64,000 bases of DNA. It comes from Sipunculus nudus (lineage: Eukaryota; Annelida; Sipuncula; Golfingiida; Sipunculidae). Position numbers and translations under genes: made by a program. Each line of letters opens with the position of its first letter. The first letter of the stretch is position 1. Positions 1 through 12,400 of this stretch are shown here, one piece after another. The stretch spans positions 17,996,576 to 18,060,575 of the forward strand of contig CM049309.1 of assembly GCA_026874595.1 (NCBI GenBank), written 5' to 3'. Below the pieces are notes generated by a model. It was not told the DNA's origin. It saw only the letters and a list, made by a program, of their open reading frames with translations, and ran no database searches.

Positions 1-300
1 CACTCTTTCATTCAAATTTTTTGGAAATTCAAAGAGAAAAGAGTCTTGTCAAAGCATAGATTTCTTACTTTATAGTCCATTTTCTGTACCTTTAAATATT
101 CTTTTAAAGAATTTGCTCCTAAATGCAAATTAACACCAAATCACCAAGACCTGGTCTAAATTGCAGAAAAAAAATAATCCACTAAAAATACACATAATGC
201 AACCAGTTTGATCACTTAATGACCAATAAAGAATACAATCATTTAACTTGCGGAGCACCGTTACATAACTGTTTTATAGTACTTTTGAAGAATAACTTAC
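1..300. other. RAD54L intron, nothing recognised
   Basis: AT-rich sequence following the GTAAGT donor at 295-300 on the minus strand. I find no further exon of RAD54L and no repeat that I can name. Confidence 0.6.
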
Positions 301-456
301 GGTTACACAGTTTCTTTAGTTGAGTGATGGAAGACAGTGATGATAATGCCACTTTCCCGGACTTCGTGAGTTCACATTGACCGACCTGAGATCGTACAAA
401 TTTCTTATACAGTGCAGCTTGCAATGGGGTCAGCCTGCAGCATACCACTTGCTCAA
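301..456 (-). CDS. RAD54L: RAD54L exon: [12 protein letters not shown] ... [14 protein letters not shown] (last exon in window)
   Basis: 156 nt (2 + 51 codons + 1). The acceptor is TTCTATTTTTAG and the donor GTAAGT. It begins [20 protein letters not shown] and ends [14 protein letters not shown]. The leftover first base of the last codon is C, which suits the histidine that follows LKKLCN in the family. The next exons (lobe 2 motifs IV-VI, C-terminal zinc-binding region) are to the left of the window. Confidence 0.96.
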
Positions 457-3400
457 CTAAAAATAGAAAAAATGTTTGTATCATCACAAATATCTTATCA
501 GAATTTCTCTGGGTAATAAAAGATAATCTGCCAGGAAGAGAGATTCAGGCTTCGATATGGATACTTGATCATTAATCAGATATTGAAATTTGACCAGCTT
601 GCCAGCCAAAGTGTAAATAGTATTATGGCTGGCATGAAATATTACCATTTCAATACAAAAACAGATTTCTCTCACAAGAACCAACAATAATTGACAGCTC
701 TGGCATAAATTGATATGATTACCAAAATACTTTAGCAAGAATCACAAGCATTTACAGGAAGTTTGGGACTGAATAGGTCCTCTGAAATATATCACCACAA
801 ATAACCAGAACCAATATTACCATAAATCATAGCAATATATCAAAGTTGTTGAGATAATGTATGCAAAAGGATTTTAAAATATTTGTCTGGCAGCCATATT
901 GGATTCAACAGGGGTCTGAAATTTGAAAGCAAACATCCCCTCTAGGGTGTCAACCTTCTGTCAGAACCATAACTAGACTGCAAATATATCTAAGTCTTAA
1001 TAACCCCACTAATTCTGATACAAAAGCATTGCTCCATCTCCTTAGAGTTACAGAAATGTTTAATTTGAAAAGGTTAAAAAGATGAAGCTATCAGGAAGAT
1101 CCATTCATCCAATATTGAGAAATCAGATCCCAACCCAATTTTTACAAGGAAAAGACTACAGATGGTTAAATTTCTCACTGTAGCACATTGCAGGTTCAGA
1201 AGTTCAGAAGCTAATGGACAAACAACATTTAAGTCAGCTGTACTATTCTTAGAAAAAAAGACTTCAGGACACATCCTGTATCTCAAAACGGATGTTTTAC
1301 TTACTTTTAACCGGTAAGTATTTGGTAAGGAGGGCCTGAGTTCTTCTGATAATACAGCGATTTACAACACCTAATAGCTACAAGAAAAATAAATATGTAA
1401 TAAGTATATATAATACTTATAACTGCACACACTATATATCTGAGAAGATAAAATGCAAATGTAGAAAATCTTGAATGGGAGGTATCTTGCTGAAATACCA
1501 ACAATCTTATTTATTTTCTAAAGTTGTTTCTGGTCGCTGTGTGGGGACAATGCACTTCAGATTGTGAATTCTCTGAAAATTACTAAACATACATGACCAT
1601 ATTTTCACATTTGTAAATACAGTGAAACCTTGCCAACATGACCAGCCTGTGTATGGATGAGCCAAAGTGTCTTGTTATAGTGTTTTGGTCATGTGAATGG
1701 TTTTATTGAAATTAACATTTGTCCAAGACAAAATAAAATTGTCGTCTTAGTAGGGGGTGGCCATGAGAGCAAGATGATTATCAGAAGAGATTTTACTGTA
1801 TAGGCTTTTTAGAGGAGTGTGATTTTATTGATTAATATATATTAGCTATACATGCAGTTGCTACTACACTGGGATATTACTTCTTAATAATTCATTGGGG
1901 AATTTCAGGAAATATAATATCAACTCTGATATCAATATAGGCTTTAAAATTAATAGGGAAATCTTCTTCAGATAAATCAAACAGTTAAATTTAACATTAT
2001 CCCTGGGACAACACATGCCCTGCTTACAAATATGAAGAAGGGATACATTAATAAAGAGGGAAAAAATACAGGCAAACACTGAATATTATCGCCAACAATG
2101 ATTTAATGAACCTGCAAACATAATAATGTGATTGAAAGAAAAGCAAAGCTCACTCTCTGGCACATGAGTGCTGATCTATGGACAGATGTCTTGATGTCAT
2201 CATGGTTTGGCTATGCTAAATGCAATCTGTGCTTCATCATTTGAATCTGGTTTAATACTACATTAAGATGACTGAATACTACTGGCCAATCTAAAGCTTC
2301 AATCTGACTATTGTTGGATATCTTGTATCTGAACTGATGCACTGCTGTTGCCTTTGAATATTATATTTCCTTTTCCAGGAGAGTATGTGTTAATCCCCAT
2401 GAATCGAATCTCATGAAACTTTCAGGGCATTTTGGGAATGAGCCAATGAAGAATTGATAAGATTTTGGTGTGGATTTGGCATATGATCTGGATTCAGGAA
2501 TGTCATCAAGGAATATTCACAAATATACATTCACTTGTGCATGAATGAACCTTGGAATATGGGCTAAATAAGTGAATGCAAACATGGTTTTGGGAGTATC
2601 TCACAATAGCCCCCCCTGCCAACCCTGGCAGAGGCTGGCATTCCTTAGAATGCAGATTTCTCATAAGGTCCCCTAAGTTAAAAATTAATTGTAATACTAA
2701 AAGGACTGAATCTTCAGAGTGATGTTGTTTGGTATTTAGGAAAGGGGGGAAGGGTGACACATACATAAACTTGGCATTTTTTATACCTCTCTGACTTTCT
2801 CTTCTCCCTTCTTTTGTTCTGCATCGGTTGCATCAGCATCCCTACCTCGCAGGATGGGAGTCTCAAACTTCCTCCTGAACTCCTGGGCACTACCTGCATC
2901 AGTTTACAAAATGTTAACTACTAGGACTGTAATGATAAATAATTTCATGATACTACATGTATATGTAAAGAGGCACCTCATTCATTAAACAAGATACAAA
3001 ACATAACAAGTGACCCATGGGTCATGACGCTCAGCTGACTGGGAAGAGATTTGCAAAAGGAAATTTTATCATCTGAATGGTAGTATATAACCATTCAACT
3101 GACGCATCATACAGATTAACCAACAGGCTGACATTGTGTCTGTATTAATATATCTCAAAAATAGAGAAAAAATGAGAAAACTTTAAAAAAAATACTGGTG
3201 GCTCCACCAGTCTGCAGAAACACTTAATGGTCAATATCCATGCAAAGAAGCATGGTGGTCTCTGGATTAGTTGTTCAGATACTTCAGCTTTTGTATCAAA
3301 TTTTCCATTATTCTGAGGGATACTTTGGAGTCCTATAGCTTGAAGGATATGGGTAACAGAGACCTAATTTCAGGTTTCCATAGATACTTTTCATGGGCCT

Positions 3401-6400
3401 CCTTGCATGACAAGAATGAAGATTCTAGGTCCAGTTGTTACAATTTGTACCCTGTTGACAGATAACCACATCTTTAAAGGTCTCAAAAATAGAGAAAATA
3501 CTTCGTAAAAATTTGAAAAAAATAGAGGTGGCACACCCAGTCTGCTAAAAATGATGGAACATGCCTTGATCAATATGTATGCCAAAAATCATGAGCATCA
3601 GTGTTGTAGTTATTGAGATGCAGGAGTTTTTGTATCAAATTTTTCATTATTCTGGGGGGTATTTTGGAACCATACAGCTTAATGGATATGGGTAACAGAG
3701 ACCTAATTTCAGGTTTCCATGGAGATTTTTCATAGGTCTCTCAGAATGTCAAGAATGAAGATTCTAGGTCCAGTCTTTATGATTTGTGCCCTGTTAACAG
3801 ATGTTCACATTTTTAAAGGTCTAAAAAATAGAGAAAACAATTCATAAAAAATTGAAAAATACAGGTGGCACCACCAGTCTGCAAAAACTGATGAAACATC
3901 TCATGATCAATATGTATGCCAAAATTCATGACCATCAGTCAAGTAGTTAATGAGATATTGAAGTTTTTGTATGAAATTTTTGACTAATCCTGGGGGGTAC
4001 TTTGGGGCCCCATAGCTCAAAGGATATGGGTGACAGAGACCTAATTTCTGGTTTCCATGGAGACTTTTCATAGGTCTCTCAGAATGTCAAGAATGAAGAT
4101 TCTAGGTCCAGTCTTTATGATTTGTGCCCTGTTAACAGATGTCCACATTTTTAAACATCTCAAAAATAGAGAAAAAAATTTGTAAAAAATAAAAAAAAAT
4201 AGAGGTGGCGCACCCAGGCTGCGGAAACTCATGAAACACTCCATGATCAATATGTATGCCAAAAATCATGACCATCAGTGATGTAGTTAATGAAATATTG
4301 AAGTTTTTGTATGAAATTTTTTACTATTCTGGGGGGGGGGGGTACTTTGGGGCCCCATAGCACGAAGGATATAGGTAACAGAGACCTTATTCCAGGTTTC
4401 CAAGGAGATTTTTCATGGACCTCTCTGGATGTAAAGTAAGAAGATTCCAGGTCCAGTGGTTAAGATTTGTGCCTTGTTAACGGACAGACGGCCGGACGGC
4501 CGGACAAACGACGGACAAAGATCGCTATAGCTCAGATGACTTACAGTCAGCTGAGCTAAAAATATATAAAAATTTACATTCCTAACCAATGGTCATCATC
4601 TTTCATAAAAACTTTCTCTCATCAAATTATTTGTCATGCCATGTACACTTAAAGGGGCTTATTCTGATATGTGATGTTTATTAATTAAAAATAATCTCTT
4701 GGACCTATTTTTAAACCATTTATAAAAATAAAGAGAAAACACTGATCGATACAGGGTGTTTACTTAATATATCCATGCTTAAATAACATGTTATAATCAC
4801 ATGGATATAACAAACACTGTGTGCACTGGTGTTTTCTGGCAAATTTTTATAAAAGGTTCAATGGATTTTATTCAGTTAACAGACATCAGATAACTGAATA
4901 GGCCCCTTTAAGCTGGCAAACTGAATTACAAGTAACACTTGAAATCTGTCATAGATATGTTCATTGTGACCAACATTTACATTTACCTGTTATAATATAC
5001 ACTGCTATAAAAAAAAAAATTGTTGAAACCAGCTTCTGTGGCTCAGGGGTAGAGCACAGGACTCAAAACCGGGAGATCACATGTTCGAATCTCATCGAGG
5101 CGGTGAGATTTTTTGTGGTCCGCCCCTACCACCAGGATATAAAGTGACAGGAAGTGTGTGATACTGCCCTGTCAAGAAGTCTGAATCCGGAACGTGATTC
5201 TACAGATGTACATATACTGAATAAAAGCTAGAATTGAACAAAAATGGAGGTGGTTACCTCAAACAAAAATTATTGAGAAAATGAATTTAGATATTTGGAT
5301 TCAATAAAATACAGAATGTACCGGTGGCAAGCTTATTTTTCCCAATATTTGACAATTTAACAAAGAGTGCATTAATTAATTTTTGGTTGTTAAGTTAGTC
5401 AAAACATGGCAAAAATAATATTTTTGTTAAATGTACACAAATTAACAAATATTTACAACATTATATGTTTAGATCATGTAAATGGCCAGTTAATCTTAAA
5501 CCTTCCGTAACTATATCATCAAATGAAAGAATTATAAGAAACAAGACTGCTCACCTAAAATGCCACCATTGACAAAGTGAAGCAAACTGAAATACTCAAG
5601 GAGGTCATTCTGTATAGGGGTTCCTGAGAGCAGGATGCGACGACTGGTCTTTAAACCATTCAGTGCCTGATATGTCTGGTTCTCTGAATTCTTCAGTCTG
5701 TGGCCCTGTAAAAGATTCACAACAAATAATACCAGGCTGACAATCTGAAATAAAAGGCCTCCAAATCCAAAACTGGAAGCATAACAAGTGGTGGGAGTCT
5801 GTTCCTTTTTCATAATTGATCATCGGTTTGAGCAAACCGACTGATGATCGGTTATTGATCGGTTCAAACAAATATATGCAATTATCAAAGAAATATGCAG
5901 TTATCTGTGAAACTGTACCTACATTTCCCCGGCAGGTATTCTACTCTAGCTCAAGAGTGTAACGATCCTTCCACGTATAAAAACTAATTTTAAGGATCAA
6001 ATTTAACGATTGGCAACGTAGGTTAATATCTTTCTTTATGGAATTTAAGAGCATCTATGAATGTTAGGCCTATAAAGGGGCTGTTTTTCTAGCACATGAA
6101 GGCAGATTTTACGGGCCCAGGTGCGCTTTGGGCAGATCATACCAAAAAAAAAAAAATTGCAGACTAGTCAAAAACAAGGGACCTATGGGTCACGACGCTC
6201 AGCTGTTATATATGATAAAAAAATATTATTTAGAAATGAGGCACATGCTGGTTTTGTGTGGTAATAAATATAAGCTGTATTATGAGTTGTTGTTGTTTAG
6301 CTTATGTATGATTTTGATAGTACCTTTGGAGACAGGGAAGAGGATTGATTTCATTTATTTTATTAACAAATGGAGTACTACTGTCACACAGATTTTGACT

Positions 6401-9400
6401 TGGCCATATAACTTATAAGCAGAACATATAATATAAGAATTTAACTATTTATTAAAAAAATTACAAATATTGTCCCAAATTTAATTTTTATTAAAAATAA
6501 TAAGAGAATCATATGATTTTTTAAAATGAAATATAACTGATATGATTATTAAAATAATATTAAAGAATATATTCATGAATGCACTCATGAATACATTTTG
6601 AAAGTATTTGCACGAGTATTCATATACTTTCATTTTTACCTGAATTCCCATTCTTTATGCAAGAAATTTTATAATGGAGTACATAATCATATTCGTATTT
6701 AAATACAATTAAAAAGTATTCGCACCATGTCTGGTATTTATTCAGTTTTTACCAAACAATGATGTTGAGAATCCAGAATATACAAATTTCACACATTTAA
6801 ATAATGATCATAAGTACCTGGTTTTATGGCTTTTATTTATATTAAAAAATAACTGTAAAAAATTCATTTTGGACTAATTTCACATCAATGTACACACTAG
6901 ACACAGTAGGAATCTAGATTAATATTTTCAACTGCATCTTTGTCTATCATTAATTTCCTTCATATAATCCTTAATGATTAGTAATGATAATATGATTTAC
7001 TTCTTTATCATTAAAAATGAACTGAAAAATGCCATAGGTGACTGCATGGTGTTATTTGGAATATGTGACATTCTACCCATCGATACAAGATTCTTATATC
7101 ATCAGTGACTGCAAGTTAATTTCCTGTTATTATAAACTAACAAATTCCTTTTCTATTTTTCTTTAATTTGTTATTAAAAACCAATAAAAATGTATTAATT
7201 TATTGTTTATTGTTATGTTGTTGGTTAAAACTACTAGATGAGTTGGGTTGAACACCTGGATCAACTGTGGCTGGCCATAAGCTGCCTGGATTCTCCCCTC
7301 AAGCGTGCATAATTTGATGAAAGGTCAACAAGGTCAACAAGCTGGAGAGAGCCAAAGTCTGACAGGGTCTCATAAAAAACATTAATAAAAGCTACAATAT
7401 TTGGCAAATTTCTTTCAGCTTTCTAAACTAAAAAGCTGAAATCCTTATGTGTGCATGATATGAAAATTATATCAACAGTGCTCACGGGAAACAAACGTGC
7501 CTTGGTCACAGTTGGGCAAAATTTAAGGTACTAATTTTATATTTATACTAATAACTTATAAAATTTGAAAAATTCAGAACTAATTTTTGGTATTCAATTG
7601 AATCTTGATTAAATAATGTTACATCCCTGACAAAAAAAATCTCTAGCTTCAGCAATGCCCTTGTTAAGGGAGTAAATATATTTCTTGATTTTTTACAAAG
7701 TGCATTATGTTTGGGCCCATAACTTAAAAAAAATACACAATACTGACATCATTTCTGGCATGTGCATAGTGAATGTATAGAAAAATATGTATATTATATA
7801 TGATCAAAGTCAGATCAGTGGTTTTGATATTAGGCAGTCTTAAAGTGTAACATTGGGTTTTTAATGGAAAAATGAAGTTTTTCATTGATATCTCGAAGGA
7901 ATTAAGTCCTAGTGACCAAATTCTTGGCATGGTAGGGGATTTTGAAGAAATCTAACTGTATGCCAAATTTAAGGAACTTAGAGCTGAAGCTCGGGAGCTG
8001 AGCTCTAGCAAACTGCATAACACTAGCAATATGTGACATGGTGCTTGAAAACTTGAATAAAATCTACAGTTTTTGATCAACTGGTTTCAAATTTTTGGTG
8101 TTAACAGTTGAAATGTTAACAAAAACATGCTGTGAAAATTAAATCCACAGCAGTTACAGCAAAAAAACGTGCCATGGTCAAAGTTGGACAAAATTTAAGG
8201 TACCAATTTTTTATTTTTGCTAATATTTTTAAAAATTTAAAAGATTTTGATCTAAATTTGGGTATACAATTTAATTTTGATTAATAAAAGTAATATTAAT
8301 GGAAAAAAAGTGCTTAGCTTTAACAAGTTTTGTGTTAAGTGATAAAATTTCTTTCCTGATTATTTACAAAATGCATTATGTTTGGGCCCATAACTTTTTT
8401 AAATTATTTAATACAGACCTAATTTCTGGCATGTATATAGGAATTATATAGAGGATTATTCATAGGAAATATGAGGAAAAACAGATGAGTGGTTTTGATA
8501 TTAGGCAGTCCTAAAGTGTGAAAATATGTTTTTAATAAAAAATTGAGGTTTTTCCTTAATTTCTCAAAGGAATGAAGTCGCAAAGACCCAGTTTTCGGCT
8601 TGGTAGGAGATCTTGGGGACATCTAACATTATGCTGAATTTTGGATTCCTAGGTCTTACGGTTTCAAAACGTGCCACATCTACGGACGGACGGACGGACG
8701 GACGGATGGACGGACGGACGGACAGACGGACGGAAGACGGACAATGGACCACGACTATAGCTCAGATGACTTATAGTCAGCTGAGCTAAAAATTCCAGCT
8801 AAAATCCAAGACTTGACCGGCCGGGTTGGCCCCAACAAAGAAATTTTTAAGGACGGCCTAAACAGTGGCACCTGGCATCGGTTGAACAGATTATTTCTAA
8901 GAGAATCTCGCAAAATTGGCATAGACCTGGAGAGTTTATGGAGTATTTTAATGCCTTCCCACCCATATTTTGCAATGTACATTTCGTTAGAAAATTCTCC
9001 CCTAATTCTCCAGCTCCCTGTGAGTTCATAGATAATAAGTTTAATAAGTCCTCGGTTCTCCCATCTACCGTGTCATACTCTGTTATCTGGGAAGACAGAC
9101 TCATTATATCTGGGAAGACAGACTCATTATATGAAGCACGGAATGTGGTTAAAAATGGAAGAATCATTTTTGCCTATAACATAAAGGCTTTCGGGGAAGA
9201 AAACAATCATTATTATGATGTAATTGATTTTTGGTAATCCAGCACTTGAAAGTGGCAGCAAACTGACTGACTTTCGATAAAACTCGATGATTGGCCCACC
9301 ACTAAGCATAACACACAAATTGTTTAAACAGAGTGGAATTTGTCTGAAAGACCACCTCTCTAAATAGACCACCTGTCAATTAAGACCACCCATGAGTGAG

Positions 9401-12400
9401 CCAATCATATTCACATTGGTTTTCACATTGGTTATAACTGACCATTCTAATAAGACCATCTGTGCATTAAAACTACTTTTTACAAGTCCCATTGGTGGTC
9501 TTTTTTCACAGGTTTCCCTGAATGTATAAAGATTTCATATTTATAAAGCATGACCATATGGTGTGACTGTTTTCTACATCTGTAAACATCCAGAGAAAAT
9601 TGCAGCCAACAGATCACAGTTTAGGACACACCTGTTTAACATTTCCCTATTACTCTTAACTGGTAGGTATTGATAATGGAACTTGACAGTTGTTTAAAAT
9701 AAATGTAACTGTTTGTGATTTTTCATGACCACCCATATGACAATGCAATTTCCTACAATTGTCGGTAGTTGAATTTGCCAGGATGGTATGCCTTCATCCC
9801 CGTTTGTGCATTGGTTTGTGTGTGTGTGTTTTGTTCACAAAATAGCCCACACAATGATGAATAGAATCCAATCATTATAAACAATCATTATTATGATGTA
9901 ATTGATTTTTGGTAATCCAGCACTTGAAAGTGGCAGCAAACCGACTGAATTTCGATAAAAGATGATGATTGGCCCACCACTAAGCATAACACACAAATTG
10001 TTTAAACAGAGTGGAACTTGTCTGAAAGACCACCTCTCTAAATAGACCACCTGTCAATTAAGACCACCCATGAGTGAGCCAATCATATTCACATTGGTTT
10101 TCACATTGGTTATAACTGACCATTCTAATAAGACCATCTGTGCATTAAAACTACATTTTGCAAGTCCCATGGGTGGTCTTTTTTCACAGGTTTCCCTGAA
10201 TGTATATAGATTTCATATGGTGTGACTGTTTTCTACATCTGTAAACATCCAGAGAAAATTGCAGCCAACAGATCACAGTTTAGGACACGCCTGTTTAACA
10301 TTTCCCTTTTACTCTTTACTGGTAGGTATTGATAATGGAACTTGACAGTTGTTTACAATAAATGTAACTGTTTGTGATTTTTCATGACCACTCAAATGAC
10401 AATGCAATTTCCTACAATTGTCGGTAGTTGAATTTGCCAGGATGGTATGCCTTCTTCCCTGTTCTTGCATTGGTTTGTGTGTGTGTGTTTTGTTAAAAAA
10501 ATAGCCCACACAATGATGAATAGAATCCAATGAAATTTTCAGGTCCTTTCGCGAATGGGTCAATGAAGAATCAATTAGATTTTGGTGAGGATCTGAAACA
10601 TAATCCAGGTTCAGGATTGCATCACGGAGAAATCAATATCCACAAATGAAGTCACCTATGCACAAATAAACCTGGGAATATGGGTCGAATAAGTGAATGC
10701 AAACATGGTTTTAGGAGCATCCCACAATAGGAACTCCCACATGGTGGAGGCTTGTTTTCATTAGAATGCAGATTATTAGTTTCTTATGATTTAATGCCGT
10801 AAACAAGTGAAAAATAAGTACAACAATTTGCTACAATTTTCTGTGATTTCTTACAGTACGATTCACATGTCATGAGTACTCATACATGTAGTTATTTCCT
10901 ACAATTTTTATGATATTGTTGGAAATCCCACCCAAAGAGTTTTGCTTTGGAATTTTTTCATGTAAGGCATAATATTGTACTTGACCACCCAGTGATCTAT
11001 AGTTACAATATACAAACAATAGTTACAGAACGTGTGTTTGGAACAATTGACTTAGAGAAAATTTATGAGTAATCATAGCTAATCAGTACTGCAATATATA
11101 ATTTGCAGTATATTACTTTGATCAGCAGTTTGGCATTGGTGTTATTTATACATTTATAAATGATATTTTATGATTGGCTTTAATGATCTAGAGTATAACT
11201 GAGCTCACTGGATCATAAAAAAAGTTTTAATTTACATGATCATCAAAAGTAAATAGAACTAACTTCATGAAAAACTTCTGTAAAAATATAACCAGTCGTA
11301 ATATCAGCAGTTTCTAATTGATAGTGGCTTATTCAATTCTGTTCATTTTCCATGATGGGCCAGCCTCCTGATCTAAATCTTTATTAGCAGTGATATCTAA
11401 TCAAAACAGGCAAATGATAAGCACCTGACCACAACTGATTTGTAAATATTTCCCCGATTTCTAAGTGGAGATAATTTGCAAACTGAGAAAATGTGGAAAG
11501 TGTTCATATGTGTTTATGTTAGAGCTGGCATAAAAGATCCATTGATTCAAGAGAATTTAAGGGATTATCAATGGCTCTGACAAGACTTGATGAGATTATC
11601 AATATCTAATCACCATCAACATGTCACCTGATAGCCAGCCATAACTTAACTTGTAATTAAACACTAAATGAGGACCAATATTCAAGATCTTCTTGACAAC
11701 CATCCGTAATGTGTGTGATGCAAAAAACTGAAAGAAGCTGCATTTCATCAAAATACTTTCAACAACCTTTACTCCCAAAACCATAACATTAACTATTCAA
11801 TTAATTCTGATGACCAAATAAGATAAATTCTCTAAGATTTTTTCAATAATCATACTACACAGGTACAAAACATGGCGACAAAATAATTACCTCATCACAA
11901 ATTACTAGTCCAACTTCCTTTCTGTGTAAAACCGCTGCATGTAGCCGGAACGTCTCATATGAGATGATCAAGATGGGCTGTGTGACACTGTATCCATCCT
12001 GATTCATGAAGGAGGCTGAAAAATGTAAATTATATTACAGCGGGCCCTATAAATAGGAGGCCTCTGTTATGCACAACCACCTCCTGTGAATGATCATTTT
12101 TCCAGTGCACAGATAGTTTTCCAGTTAAATTGTACCTTGATTAAGTGACTTCTGCCTAATGTGACCAGCAACCACCAAATTTTGGTGAAATGTTAATTTT
12201 TACCTGTTTTGTACTACTTATTTAAAAACTAATTCATACTGCACACTCACAAGCGAGCAATGATTAGGCAATTATTGATGGGTATCCTTAACAGCCTACA
12301 GACTGGCTGAGAGCAGCGGGTCATAATAGAAATGAGTACCAGACCAGGGCAGGCACTGTTAGTTTTTGCAGTTATCGAGAGATGGCACTGTGAACAACTA

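Noticed and set aside
5030-5105. A tRNA gene (A box and B box present)
   Set aside because: The 3' half does not pair as an acceptor stem and the sequence runs into a SINE body with an AATAAAAG tail, so it is a tRNA-derived SINE.
8813-9237. Overlapping ORFs on both strands as a coding region
   Set aside because: Both strands are open by chance over a short stretch. No known motif is present and the 23-bp tandem duplicate argues against coding.
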